18,200 nt of DNA from Methanomassiliicoccales archaeon (GCA_028679935.1 JAJRAL010000175.1:1-18200); one strand, 5' to 3'; shown: positions 1 through 8,054, counted from the stretch's first letter. Made by a program: numbers and translations. The notes: a model not told the origin generated them from the letters alone.

Positions 1-1
1 T

Positions 2-391
2 GAGGTCTACGACCAGCTGGACTTCGACGTCTGCGTTCAGCCGGGCTGCGACTCCTTCGCCCGCTACCGCGTCCGCATCGACGAGATGTACGAGTCGATG
101 CGCATCATCCGCCAGGCACTGAAGAAGATGCCTGAGGGGCCGACCAGGGTCAAACCCCCACGCAACGCGCCGAAGGGAAAGACCGCCTGGGCCCACGTTG
201 AGGACCCACGCGGAGAGGGATTGATGTACATCATCGGAAACGGAGACGACCATCCGTACCGCCTCAAGGTGAGGAGCCCGATCTTCGTGACCGTGTCGGC
301 CGCACCAGTGATGCTGGTGGGCAACAAGGTCGCGGATGTGCCGGCGATAATGGGCTCGGTGGACATGTGCCTCGGGGAGACGGACAGGTGA
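2..391 (+). CDS. nuoD: Complex I 49-kDa-type subunit NuoD/FpoD, C-terminal part (5' end outside window)
   Basis: This is the last 129 codons of the large peripheral-arm subunit that shares its fold with the large subunit of [NiFe] hydrogenases and helps form the quinone-reduction site at the membrane junction. The frame is open from base 2 with no in-frame start needed, so the gene is cut by the window edge. The C-terminal signature is clear: a DPRGEG motif, then PYRLKVRSP, then an ending of GSVDMCLGETDR. The last motif is the complex I form of the region that in hydrogenases carries the Ni-binding CxxC. Because no CxxC is present here, a redox-dead site is expected. It is followed after 4 nt by nuoH, with a Shine-Dalgarno-like AGGTGA overlapping its own end, so it belongs to the same operon. 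The electron donor of the complex cannot be told from this fragment. Confidence 0.93.
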   Translation, partial: EVYDQLDFDVCVQPGCDSFARYRVRIDEMYESMRIIRQALKKMPEGPTRVKPPRNAPKGKTAWAHVEDPRGEGLMYIIGNGDDHPYRLKVRSPIFVTVSAAPVMLVGNKVADVPAIMGSVDMCLGETDR

Positions 392-395
392 CCTG

Positions 396-1472
396 ATGTA
401 CGGCCTCTTCGAATTCGTCCAGGGCATATCGGTCTGGCTGATGGGGGTCGTCGGCTGGATTTTCGATACCATCACTCTCACCGGAATAGCAGACTGGTTC
501 CGCTCGCCCGGGGTCGTCTGGTTCGTCACGAACATCATCGCGGCGCTGCTGGTGTTCATTATCGGTTTCCTGGTCTCCATCACGCTCATCTGGGAGGAGA
601 GGAAGGTCCTCGGCAGACTGATGGACCGGCGCGGCACGCAGGTCGGCGTGCTCGGGCTGTTCCAGAACTTCGCCGACGGCCTCAAGGCGTTCATCAAGGA
701 GATCATCATCCCGACGGAGGTAGACAAGTGGATCTACGACGCCGCGCCGGTGATCCTGATCGGCGCCTCGGCACTAATGATCGGCCTCATCCCCATGTCC
801 GACTCGTGGACGCTCGCGAACCTGTCGATCGGGCTCTTGCTCGTGTTCGCCGTCTTCTCCATCGCCCCGTTCGCCATTCTGATAGGCGGCTGGGCTTCGA
901 ACAACAAGTACACCGTCATGGGCGGAATGCGCGCCGCGGCTCAGCTGATCTCGTACGAGATTCCCCTGCTGCTGTCGATGGTGGGCGTCGTCATCCTTGT
1001 CGGCTCGTTCTCCTTCTCCGACATAGTACATTTCCAAGAGCAGAACACCTGGCTGTTCATACCCGAGATCCTCGGGTTCATCGTCTTCACCGTGGCAGCG
1101 ATCGCCGAAGTGGAGAGGGTACCGTTCGACCTGCCTGAGGCCGAGGCGGAACTCGTCGAAGGCTGGCAGACGGAGTACGGCGGAATGAGGTTCGGGCTGA
1201 TCATGCTCTCCGAGTACATCCGCGGCTTCGCGGCGTGCTCTGTTGCGGTGCTGCTCTTCTTCGGCGGATGGGCCGGTCCGGACTGGCTCTGGCCCGAGAT
1301 CTGGTTCATCCTCAAGGTGCTGATCCTGTTCGCCCTCTGGATTTGGATCAGAGGCGCGCTGGTCCGAGTCACGACCAAACAGATCCTGAGCCTGGGCTGG
1401 ACCAGACTGATGCCTCTGGCGCTGGTGAACATCGCCATCGCCGTGACACTGAAGGTCATGGGGGTGTTCTGA
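396..1472 (+). CDS. nuoH: Complex I membrane subunit NuoH/FpoH (quinone-chamber subunit)
   Basis: NuoH (358 aa) anchors the peripheral arm to the membrane and forms the floor of the quinone chamber and the start of the proton path. Diagnostic loops are visible: WEERKVLGRLMDRRG near residues 66-80, the GLFQNFADGLK stretch that follows, and the acidic quinone-site loop EVERVPFDLPEAEAELVEG near residues 238-256 with TEYGGMRFG after it. About eight membrane segments can be read. The protein is some 30 residues longer at its N terminus than E. coli NuoH because an aromatic, amphipathic stretch precedes the first main helix. The ATG at 396 is supported by AGGTGA at 386-391, which overlaps the end of nuoD. 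The next gene starts one base after its stop. Assignment to the family is secure. Whether the acceptor is a quinone, methanophenazine or something else is not visible. Confidence 0.96.
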   Translation: MYGLFEFVQGISVWLMGVVGWIFDTITLTGIADWFRSPGVVWFVTNIIAALLVFIIGFLVSITLIWEERKVLGRLMDRRGTQVGVLGLFQNFADGLKAFIKEIIIPTEVDKWIYDAAPVILIGASALMIGLIPMSDSWTLANLSIGLLLVFAVFSIAPFAILIGGWASNNKYTVMGGMRAAAQLISYEIPLLLSMVGVVILVGSFSFSDIVHFQEQNTWLFIPEILGFIVFTVAAIAEVERVPFDLPEAEAELVEGWQTEYGGMRFGLIMLSEYIRGFAACSVAVLLFFGGWAGPDWLWPEIWFILKVLILFALWIWIRGALVRVTTKQILSLGWTRLMPLALVNIAIAVTLKVMGVF

Positions 1473-1473
1473 A

Positions 1474-2208
1474 GTGGCAGAGAACAAGCCCAAAAGGAAG
1501 TCACCGAGGCCGAAGGGCATCTTGCTGCGGCCGATGGCCGTCGTCGGCAGGGAGACGGTCCGCACCACGATCCACACCCCAAACACAGTCCTGTACCCCT
1601 GGGAGAAGCTCGTCATCGCCGACGGCTTCCGCGGACGCCCCGGCCTGGTCATCGACAAGTGCATCGGCTGCCACATATGCGAGAAGATCTGCCCCACCGG
1701 TTGCATCGAGCTCATCGAGGTCGAGCTGCCTGAGAAGGGCAAGGTCGAGAGGCCGCAGGTCAACATCGGCCGCTGCATGATGTGCGGCTACTGCGCCGAG
1801 TACTGCCCCAAGAACGCTATGATTGTCACGCCCGAGTACGAGCTGGCGAACTACTCGAGGCAGTCGCTCATACTCGATCCGTTCAAGCTCCAATACGAGG
1901 ACAGGCCCGGCTGCTGGGTCGACGTCGTAGAGATCAAACCAAGCGAACTGGGCACCGGCTCGAAGGGCAGGAGCATCAAGGGCGCGGCCGGCATGAGGGA
2001 CGTGCCGCATGTCGAGGAGAAGAAGTGCATATCCTGCTCCAAGTGCGAGAAGGTCTGCCCGGCCGGAGCGGTGACGATGGTCGAGGTGGGCAAGAACGAG
2101 AAGGGCAGGCCGATCAAGCGCCCGAGATTCGATCCGGAGAAGTGCGTGGCCTGCGAGCAGTGCGTCGACAACTGCCCTAAGAAGGCCATCGATATGAGGG
2201 AGGTCTGA
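1474..2208 (+). CDS. nuoI: Complex I ferredoxin-like subunit NuoI/FpoI with four [4Fe-4S] motifs
   Basis: NuoI passes electrons through two [4Fe-4S] clusters (N6a and N6b) to the quinone site. In this 244-aa protein the first half matches that role: CxxCxxCxxxCP motifs at C63/66/69/73 and C101/104/107/111. Unusually, a second complete two-cluster ferredoxin follows after a linker of about 70 residues, with motifs at C185/188/191/195 and C224/227/230/234. NuoI proteins usually end soon after the second motif. The N terminus is basic (KPKRKSPRPKG). The start is a GTG one base after the nuoH stop; no better in-frame start lies near. The extra clusters could form the docking point for an external electron donor, which would suit a complex without NuoEFG, but the neighbouring upstream genes are not visible. 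Family call is firm; the role of the extra domain is inference. Confidence 0.93.
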   Translation: MAENKPKRKSPRPKGILLRPMAVVGRETVRTTIHTPNTVLYPWEKLVIADGFRGRPGLVIDKCIGCHICEKICPTGCIELIEVELPEKGKVERPQVNIGRCMMCGYCAEYCPKNAMIVTPEYELANYSRQSLILDPFKLQYEDRPGCWVDVVEIKPSELGTGSKGRSIKGAAGMRDVPHVEEKKCISCSKCEKVCPAGAVTMVEVGKNEKGRPIKRPRFDPEKCVACEQCVDNCPKKAIDMREV

Positions 2209-2210
2209 CC

Positions 2211-2486
2211 ATGCCACTTGACTGGGAGCTGATATTCTTCCTGATTTTCGCGGCCTTCACGATAATCGCCGCGCTGATGATCCTGTTCGCCAAGGAGATC
2301 GTGCGCAACGTGGTATGGATGGCGATGACCTTCCTCGGAGTGGCGATCATCTTCCTCTTCCTCGGTGCGGAGTACATCTCCGTCATCCAGATCCTCGTCT
2401 ACGTCGGCGCGGTCTCGGTGCTGATACTATTCGGCGTCATGCTCACGAAGCGCCGTCTCTCCGGAGGTGGCAAGTGTGAATACTAG
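2211..2486 (+). CDS. nuoJ: Complex I membrane subunit NuoJ/FpoJ, N-terminal half as a separate protein
   Basis: This 91-aa protein corresponds to the first three helices of NuoJ, a small antiporter-adjacent subunit. It has the family hallmark in the third helix, VIQILVYVGAVSVLILFGVM, whose mid-membrane pi-bulge and VYVGA stretch take part in coupling in bacterial complex I. The ATG at 2211 follows the nuoI stop by 2 nt and has a strong Shine-Dalgarno GGGAGGT at 2198-2204 inside the end of nuoI. It ends with a basic tail (KRRLSGGGK) and overlaps the downstream half, which lies in another frame. Splitting of NuoJ into two genes is known in some archaeal Fpo operons, as far as I recall, so this is probably a natural arrangement rather than a sequencing error. 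The separate ribosome site for the second half supports that. Confidence 0.9.
   Translation: MPLDWELIFFLIFAAFTIIAALMILFAKEIVRNVVWMAMTFLGVAIIFLFLGAEYISVIQILVYVGAVSVLILFGVMLTKRRLSGGGKCEY
2463..2470 (+). promoter_or_regulatory. Ribosome binding site deciding the start of the NuoJ C-terminal half
   Basis: GGAGGTGG lies within the last codons of the N-terminal nuoJ gene, 5 nt before the GTG at 2476. It pairs well with the archaeal anti-Shine-Dalgarno. It argues for initiation at 2476 rather than at the in-frame GTG at 2467, which sits inside the site itself. Confidence 0.65.
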
Positions 2487-2712
2487 GCGGCTCAACGCCT
2501 GGGCCGTCGCCATCTCCACGCTGGCGCTGCTCCTGATCGTGATCGGCTCGATCATCACCGTCGACTGGATCGGGACCTACAACCAGTTCACGCCGAAGGA
2601 TCTCGGAATGGCCATCTTCGAGACCTGGGGGCCGACGCTGATCATCGTCGGACTGCTCATGTTCGCCTCGATGCTCGGAGGCGTGTACATCGCCCAGGAG
2701 GACCGCGAATGA
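2476..2712 (+). CDS. nuoJ2: Complex I membrane subunit NuoJ/FpoJ, C-terminal half as a separate protein
   Basis: This 78-aa protein supplies the last two helices of NuoJ. It opens with [19 protein letters not shown], a membrane helix after a short positive N terminus. A loop follows that ends in [19 protein letters not shown], where the family has its final helix. The start at GTG 2476 is chosen for the GGAGGTGG 5 nt upstream; an upstream GTG at 2467 would add three residues. The gene overlaps the end of the N-terminal half by 11 nt in a different frame, and its stop overlaps the nuoK start as ATGA, so the three are translationally coupled. The two halves together give about the length of the membrane core of a one-piece NuoJ. 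The alternative explanation, a frameshift, would need both the ribosome site and a start codon to have appeared by chance. Confidence 0.85.
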   Translation: MNTRRLNAWAVAISTLALLLIVIGSIITVDWIGTYNQFTPKDLGMAIFETWGPTLIIVGLLMFASMLGGVYIAQEDRE

Positions 2713-3011
2713 TACCCGAGGAGTACTTCCTGGTCCTGGCGGCGATACTGTTCGTCATCGGCGCGTACGGCGTGCTCACGAGGCGCAACGCCATCGTCGT
2801 CCTGATGTCCATCGAGCTCATGCTCAACGCGGCGAATATCAATTTCGTCACATTCGCCGTCTACAACGGCGACATCGCGGGACAGGTGTTCGCCCTGTTC
2901 TCGATCGCCGTCGCCGCCGCGGAGGTCGCGGTAGGCCTCGCGATACTGCTCAACCTGCAGAAGCTGAGGGACACGGTGGAGCTGCCCGACCTCCATCTGC
3001 TGAGGTGGTAA
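2709..3011 (+). CDS. nuoK: Complex I membrane subunit NuoK/FpoK
   Basis: NuoK is the small MrpC-like subunit that links the NuoH/J region to the antiporter-like subunits. It is 100 aa, the standard family length, with three helices. The two conserved membrane glutamates needed for proton translocation fall at the same residue numbers as in E. coli: Glu36 in [14 protein letters not shown] and Glu72 in [11 protein letters not shown]. The start ATG overlaps the previous stop as ATGA. The C terminus (LPDLHLLRW) follows the third helix and is short. Intact key residues indicate a working pump channel. Confidence 0.96.
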   Translation: MIPEEYFLVLAAILFVIGAYGVLTRRNAIVVLMSIELMLNAANINFVTFAVYNGDIAGQVFALFSIAVAAAEVAVGLAILLNLQKLRDTVELPDLHLLRW

Positions 3012-3012
3012 G

Positions 3013-4947
3013 ATGACCTTCGTGGAGTACACCTGGCTCATACCGATATTCCCGGTCATCGGACTGCTGCTCGTGGCCGCCTTCGGAAAGAAGACGCCCG
3101 AGGGAGGCGGCTATATCGCCGTCGGCGGCATCGCCGCCTCGCTCGTCCTGTCGCTGCTTGTCGCCTTCGAGTTCCTCACCGGGACTCGGGCGGTGGTCAC
3201 GCAGTCGATGACGTGGATCAACCTGGGCAACGGGTTGCAGTTCGACGTCGGATACTACGTCGACAACCTGACCGCCGTGATGTTGATCGTCGTCTCGATC
3301 CTCTGCACGCTGATCCTCGTCTACTCGCTCGGCTACATGCACGAGGAAGGCGAGAGGAAGCGCCGCTACTACGTCGAGATCTCGCTCTTCGTCGTCGGCA
3401 TGCTCGGTCTGGTGATCGCGAACAACTACCTGATGATGTTCATCTTCTGGGAGATAATGGGCCTGTGTTCGTACCTCCTCATCGGGTTCTGGTACTACAA
3501 GCCGTCCGCGGCCGCGGCGGCGAAGAAGGCCTTCCTCGTCACCAGGATCGGCGACATCATGCTGATGACCGGGATATTCGTCCTCTTCGCGGCCTTCGGC
3601 ACCCTGAACTACCGCGAGCTGTTCTCCTCGTCGGTCGTCGTCGACCCGACACTGTTCACGTTCGGCATGTTCATGGTCTTCGGCGGAGCGATAGGCAAGA
3701 GCGCCCAGTTCCCGTTGCACGACTGGTTGCCGGACGCTATGGAAGGCCCGACGACCGTCTCGGCGTTGATCCATGCCGCGACCATGGTGAACGCGGGAGT
3801 CTTCCTCGTCGCCAGGTCCTATCCCCTGATGGTGCAGACGCCCGAGGTCATGCTCTTCGTCGCCTGCATCGGGGGCTTCACCGCGATCTTCGCGGCGACC
3901 ATGGCCCTCAACAATCCGAACATCAAACGGGTGCTCGCCTACTCGACGATCTCACAGCTGGGATACATGTTCTTGGCGCTTGGCGCTGGCGGTTATCTGT
4001 TCGCCGCTGGGCAGGTCGAGGAGGGTTCCGCGGGCTTCACCGCCGGCGTGTTCCACCTCATGAACCACGCCTTCTTCAAGGGCCTGCTCTTCCTCTGCGC
4101 GGGCGCCGTCATCCACGCCGTGCATACGGAGGACATGAGGCTGATGGGCGGTCTCCGCTCGAAGATGAAGATCACTTCGCTGGCGATGCTCATCGGCGCG
4201 CTGTCGATCTCGGGCATACCGCCGCTGAGCGGCTTCTGGTCCAAGGACGAGGTCCTCGCCACCGCCTTCAATGCAGGAAGTGTGCAGTGGACGTTCTACC
4301 TGCTCTACGCCATGGGCGTCGTGACGGCGTTCCTGACGGCGTTCTACATGTTCCGCCTCTGGTTCATGACCTTCAGCGGACCGAAGAGCGAGGCGGCGCA
4401 CCACGCGCACGAGGCCCCGAAGTCGATGAGCTTGCCGCTCATCGTCCTTTCTATCTTCGCGTTCGGCTCCGGGCTGGTCGTTCTGTTCGGGCTCGGTGGA
4501 GTGGTCTACTTCGACGTGCCAGAGATCAAGTCGGCGCTTGACGTGCTCGCCGCGACGTTCGGCGACCCGCTGACCTACATCTCGATCGTAGCGGCGGTGC
4601 TCGGCATCACCCTCGCCTACTTCGTCTACTACAAGAAATCGATGAGCCTTGCCTGGTCCACCCAGGGAGCGAAGAAGAAGGTCTACGACCTCCTGCTCTA
4701 CCGCTACTACTTCCCCAAGGGCTACGACGCCTTCGGGATCAAGGTGACCTACGGCATCGCCCGTGCAGTCGACTGGTTCGACCAGAAGGTCATCGACGGA
4801 ATCGTGAACGGCTTCAGCTACCTGGCCGTGAGGAGCGGCGCGGGACTGAGGAAGGCGCAGACCGGTATGGTCCAGACCTACGCCACGGTGATCGTGGCTG
4901 GCCTGACGGTGCTCCTGCTCCTGCTGTACCTGTTCGGAGGCCGGTGA
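3013..4947 (+). CDS. nuoL: Complex I antiporter-like subunit NuoL/FpoL
   Basis: NuoL is the distal proton-pumping subunit, related to Mrp antiporters, and carries a long lateral helix along the membrane arm. At 644 aa it is slightly longer than the 613-residue E. coli protein. Key charged residues are present: Glu147 in FIFWEIMGLCSYLLIG (the helix-5 glutamate) and Lys229 in GKSAQFPLHDWLPDAMEGPT, the same number as the essential E. coli lysine. The VSALIHAATMV helix and the histidine-rich FSGPKSEAAHHAHEAP loop follow. The C-terminal third includes an amphipathic stretch (YYFPKGYDAFGIKV onward) and a final anchoring helix, as expected for the lateral arm. The ATG at 3013 has GAGGTGG at 3002-3008 upstream, inside the end of nuoK. 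Nothing is truncated. Confidence 0.97.
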   Translation: MTFVEYTWLIPIFPVIGLLLVAAFGKKTPEGGGYIAVGGIAASLVLSLLVAFEFLTGTRAVVTQSMTWINLGNGLQFDVGYYVDNLTAVMLIVVSILCTLILVYSLGYMHEEGERKRRYYVEISLFVVGMLGLVIANNYLMMFIFWEIMGLCSYLLIGFWYYKPSAAAAAKKAFLVTRIGDIMLMTGIFVLFAAFGTLNYRELFSSSVVVDPTLFTFGMFMVFGGAIGKSAQFPLHDWLPDAMEGPTTVSALIHAATMVNAGVFLVARSYPLMVQTPEVMLFVACIGGFTAIFAATMALNNPNIKRVLAYSTISQLGYMFLALGAGGYLFAAGQVEEGSAGFTAGVFHLMNHAFFKGLLFLCAGAVIHAVHTEDMRLMGGLRSKMKITSLAMLIGALSISGIPPLSGFWSKDEVLATAFNAGSVQWTFYLLYAMGVVTAFLTAFYMFRLWFMTFSGPKSEAAHHAHEAPKSMSLPLIVLSIFAFGSGLVVLFGLGGVVYFDVPEIKSALDVLAATFGDPLTYISIVAAVLGITLAYFVYYKKSMSLAWSTQGAKKKVYDLLLYRYYFPKGYDAFGIKVTYGIARAVDWFDQKVIDGIVNGFSYLAVRSGAGLRKAQTGMVQTYATVIVAGLTVLLLLLYLFGGR

Positions 4948-4951
4948 TACC

Positions 4952-6454
4952 ATGCTGCAGTTCCTGATCGACATCCACATCCTGCCGCTGCTGATACTCA
5001 TACCCCTGGTCGGCGCCATCGCGACCTTCCTGATGGGGAAGCACGTCAAGGCGTCGAAGTACGTCGCCCTGATCTTCTCCGGCGTGACGCTCGTCCTCGC
5101 GACGCTGCTCCTGCTCTACACCAACCTGTCGAAGTTCGGGATCAACGACTACCAGTACCTCGAGAGCTACAATTGGATCAGCGCACTCGGCATCAACTTC
5201 ATCGTTGGAGTTGACGGGATAAGCGTTCCGATGGTCTGGCTGAGCGCGCTGCTCTGCTTCCTCGCCATCCTGTTCTCCTGGGACGTGACGAACCGGACGA
5301 AGGAGTACATGGGCCTCATGCTCGTCCTCGAGGTCGGCGTGATGGGCGTCTTCATGTCCCTCGACTACTTCATGTTCTACGTCTTCTGGGAGATCGTCCT
5401 CATCCCGATGTTCTTCCTCATCTCGATATGGGGAGGACCGAGGCGCGAGTACGCCGCGATCAAGTTCTTCATCTACACCCACATCGCCTCGCTGGTGATG
5501 CTGCTCGCCATCTTCGCGCTCTATTTCCAGGCGGGCCTCAACACCTTCGACATGAGAGCGATCCAGACTGTGGCGCCGCTCTTCGCCGTGGGCTTCCAAA
5601 TCGTCGTGTTCGCGGCGTTCTTCTTCGGCTTCGGCGTGAAGATGCCGGTCGTGCCATTCCATACCTGGTTGCCCGACGCGCACGTCGAGGCGCCGACGGC
5701 GGGCTCGGTGCTCCTGGCCGGACTGCTGCTTAAGATGGGTTCCTACGGTCTCCTGAGGGTCGCGCTACCGACGCTGCCATCAGGGGCGCAGGAGCTGCAA
5801 TGGCTGCTGCTGACGATAGCCATACTATCGATCCTATACGGCGCGTTCGCCTCGCTGGCGCAGAAGGACCTCAAGAAGATGGTCGCCTTCTCGTCGATCT
5901 CGCACATGGGCATGGTGCTCCTGGGCATAGCCACGCTCGGAACGATAGGCATCGCAGCGGGAGCTTTCCAGATGTTCGCCCACGGCCTCATCACGGCCGT
6001 CCTCTTCATGGTCTGCGGTGTGGTGCAGCACAAGGCGGGTACGAGGGAGATCTCCAAGCTCGGAGGCCTGGCGATCAAATTGCCCTGGCTCGCAACGTTC
6101 ATGATGATCGGCTTCATGGCCTCGCTCGGCTTGCCTGGATTGGTCGGCTTCGCGGCCGAGTTCACCGTGTTCTTCGCCACCTGGCAGACCTGGCAGTATC
6201 TGCTGCTGATACCGATAGCGAGCGTCGCGATCACCGCCGCCTACTACATCTGGGCCATGCAGCGCACGATATTCGGCCCGCTCACCGACAAGATAGACAC
6301 CTCGCACCTGAAGGACGTGAACTGGTACGAGGCGGCACCGCTGGCCGCGCTATGCATCTTGATCATCCTCTTCGGGCTGTTCCCGGGGGCGATGTTCGAC
6401 ATCATCAGACCAGCCGCCGACGCCGTGGCGCACCTGTTCCCGGTGGTGATCTGA
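4952..6454 (+). CDS. nuoM: Complex I antiporter-like subunit NuoM/FpoM
   Basis: NuoM is the middle antiporter-like pump subunit. The 500-aa product matches the roughly 509-residue family length and has about 14 membrane helices. The helix-5 glutamate is Glu147 in YVFWEIVLIPMFFLISIWGG, and the pump lysine is Lys230 in FGVKMPVVPFHTWLPDAH. The VEAPTAGSVLLAGLLLKMGSYG segment that follows is typical of NuoM and distinguishes it from NuoL and NuoN. The ATG at 4952 lies 4 nt after the nuoL stop, with GGAGGCCGGTGA before it. It belongs to the same operon as its neighbours, and the next start lies one base after its stop. Confidence 0.97.
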   Translation: MLQFLIDIHILPLLILIPLVGAIATFLMGKHVKASKYVALIFSGVTLVLATLLLLYTNLSKFGINDYQYLESYNWISALGINFIVGVDGISVPMVWLSALLCFLAILFSWDVTNRTKEYMGLMLVLEVGVMGVFMSLDYFMFYVFWEIVLIPMFFLISIWGGPRREYAAIKFFIYTHIASLVMLLAIFALYFQAGLNTFDMRAIQTVAPLFAVGFQIVVFAAFFFGFGVKMPVVPFHTWLPDAHVEAPTAGSVLLAGLLLKMGSYGLLRVALPTLPSGAQELQWLLLTIAILSILYGAFASLAQKDLKKMVAFSSISHMGMVLLGIATLGTIGIAAGAFQMFAHGLITAVLFMVCGVVQHKAGTREISKLGGLAIKLPWLATFMMIGFMASLGLPGLVGFAAEFTVFFATWQTWQYLLLIPIASVAITAAYYIWAMQRTIFGPLTDKIDTSHLKDVNWYEAAPLAALCILIILFGLFPGAMFDIIRPAADAVAHLFPVVI

Positions 6455-6455
6455 A

Positions 6456-7928
6456 GTGGCTGACTATTCGATGCTCTACCCAATAATCACGATGGTCATC
6501 TTCGGCCTCGCGGCACCGGCGGTGCGCATGATCACCAAGTCGGACCGGGCCACCGCGGGCTTCGCCATCGTCGGAATCCTCGCCTCGATGTCCTTCACCC
6601 TAGAGTACTTCTACAACGGATCCGGGGCGGGCGTCTTCGCGAACCTGCTACGCCTCGACGCCTTCTCGGCGCTCTTCATCCTACTCTTCCAATTCGTCGC
6701 GCTATACGTGGTCGTAGCGTCGGTCAAGTACGTGGACAAGGAGCGGCACGTCGGCGAGTACTACTCGCTGATCATGTTGGCGTCGACCGGAATGATGGTC
6801 GTGGCCATGTCCCTGGACCTGATCACGCTCTTCGTCGGCATCGAACTGACGAGCCTCTCGTCCTACGCCCTGGTGGCCTTCCGCAAGAGGGACCAGAGGT
6901 CGGCGGAGGCGGCGACGAAGTACTTCATCATCGGCGGACTGTCTTCGGCGCTGGCCCTGTTCGGCATATCGTTGTTGTACGGCATCACCGGAACGACCAA
7001 CTTCACTCAGATCGGAATCCAGGTCGGACTGGTCTCGAGCACCGACATGCCGGTCCTGTTGCTGAGCGTCGTCATGATCCTGGCGGGCTTCGGCTTCAAA
7101 GTGGCCATCGTCCCGTTCCATATGTGGGCCCCCGATGTGTATGAGGGCGCCCCGACCACCATCACGGCGATGCTGGCCGCCGGGAGCAAGAAGATGGGCT
7201 TCGTCGCCCTCTTCAAGGTCTTCCTGCTTGGCATGCTAGCGATACGGGCGGACTGGCAGGCGCTGACCGCCATCCTCGCCATTGTGACGATGACGGTGGG
7301 CAACGTGATCGCTGTACAGCAGACGAGCATCAAGCGCATGCTCGCGTACTCTTCGATCGCTCAGGCGGGCTACATCATGATGGTGCTGCCGGTCGCGGCG
7401 GCCGGAAGCGCGTCGGTCGCGGTCTTCGCTCTCGAGGGCGGCATATTCCAGATCATCACTCACGCCTTCATGAAGGGCGGGGCGTTCATCATCGTGGCCA
7501 CGATGAGCACCATGTCCCTGGGCGAGAACATCGCCGACTACAAGGGGCTCGCCAAGAGGGCGCCGCTGATGGCATTCGGGATGGCGATCTTGCTCTTCTC
7601 GCTGGCGGGCATACCGCCCCTGGCGGGTTTCGCCTCGAAGTTCGTCCTATTCTCGGCGCCGATCCTAGGTTCCGAAGTGGCGGGCAACCAGTGGCTCGTT
7701 TGGCTGTCGGTCGCGGCGATCCTGAACTCCGCGCTGTCCCTGTACTACTACGCGAGGGTCGTGAAGTACATGTACGTGGACAAGGGTCCGGAGGACAGGC
7801 TGAAGGCACCGACATCTATGGCGATTGCGGTCGGTATCTGCGTCGTCGCGGTTGTCGCCATCGGGCTTTGGGCCGGGCCGGTGATCGACGCCTGCGCCTC
7901 GGCGGCCAATGCATTCTTCCTACCTTGA
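6456..7928 (+). CDS. nuoN: Complex I antiporter-like subunit NuoN/FpoN
   Basis: NuoN is the proximal antiporter-like pump subunit. The 490-aa length and the residues fit: Glu130 in VGIELTSLSSYALVAF and Lys215 in GFGFKVAIVPFHMWAPDVY, close to E. coli positions 133 and 217. The motif YEGAPTTITAMLAAGSKKMG is the NuoN form of the broken helix. The start is a GTG one base after the nuoM stop, with GGTGGTGAT at 6442-6450 as ribosome site. It is the last complex I gene here; a hairpin and a 132-nt spacer follow. No FpoO, FpoF or NuoEFG homologue comes after it, so any electron-input genes would have to lie upstream of the window or elsewhere. Confidence 0.97.
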   Translation: MADYSMLYPIITMVIFGLAAPAVRMITKSDRATAGFAIVGILASMSFTLEYFYNGSGAGVFANLLRLDAFSALFILLFQFVALYVVVASVKYVDKERHVGEYYSLIMLASTGMMVVAMSLDLITLFVGIELTSLSSYALVAFRKRDQRSAEAATKYFIIGGLSSALALFGISLLYGITGTTNFTQIGIQVGLVSSTDMPVLLLSVVMILAGFGFKVAIVPFHMWAPDVYEGAPTTITAMLAAGSKKMGFVALFKVFLLGMLAIRADWQALTAILAIVTMTVGNVIAVQQTSIKRMLAYSSIAQAGYIMMVLPVAAAGSASVAVFALEGGIFQIITHAFMKGGAFIIVATMSTMSLGENIADYKGLAKRAPLMAFGMAILLFSLAGIPPLAGFASKFVLFSAPILGSEVAGNQWLVWLSVAAILNSALSLYYYARVVKYMYVDKGPEDRLKAPTSMAIAVGICVVAVVAIGLWAGPVIDACASAANAFFLP

Positions 7929-7950
7929 CCTCGCGACTTTTGAGCGAGGT
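7928..7950 (+). terminator. Hairpin just after the complex I operon (possible 3' end structure)
   Basis: A perfect 7-bp inverted repeat, ACCTCGC at 7928-7934 and GCGAGGT at 7944-7950, encloses a 9-nt loop. It begins at the last base of the nuoN stop codon. No T-run follows, so it does not look like a bacterial intrinsic terminator or the T-rich terminators known for archaea. It may simply protect or process the 3' end. Confidence 0.3.
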
Positions 7951-8037
7951 TCTGACCTATTCCGACCGGCACCAAAGGGTATCGCAGTGGAGGGCGCGGC
8001 GGACTACTGGTCGCGTCCAGTTAGTGTTAAGTACGGA

Positions 8038-8054
8038 GGCATCATTATGATGCC
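8038..8054. repeat. Perfect palindrome GGCATCAT-T-ATGATGCC before the prenyl synthase
   Basis: The arms GGCATCAT (8038-8045) and ATGATGCC (8047-8054) are perfectly complementary around a single central T. The element lies 6 nt before the TTG start of the prenyl synthase and overlaps the end of the only good Shine-Dalgarno (GGAGG, 8035-8039). The odd, one-base centre suits a dimeric repressor site better than an RNA hairpin, which would need a larger loop. It would block transcription or ribosome access if bound. Function is inferred. Confidence 0.5.

Noticed and set aside
2395..2500. Frameshift breaking nuoJ
   Set aside because: The second half has its own strong Shine-Dalgarno and start, and coupling overlaps on both sides, so a genuine split gene is more likely.
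3213..4541. A 442-codon open plus-strand frame overlapping nuoL, and similar long frames on both strands across the complex I and gltB genes
   Set aside because: The products are arginine- and proline-rich with no family motifs and lie fully over secure genes; they are by-products of high GC at third codon positions.
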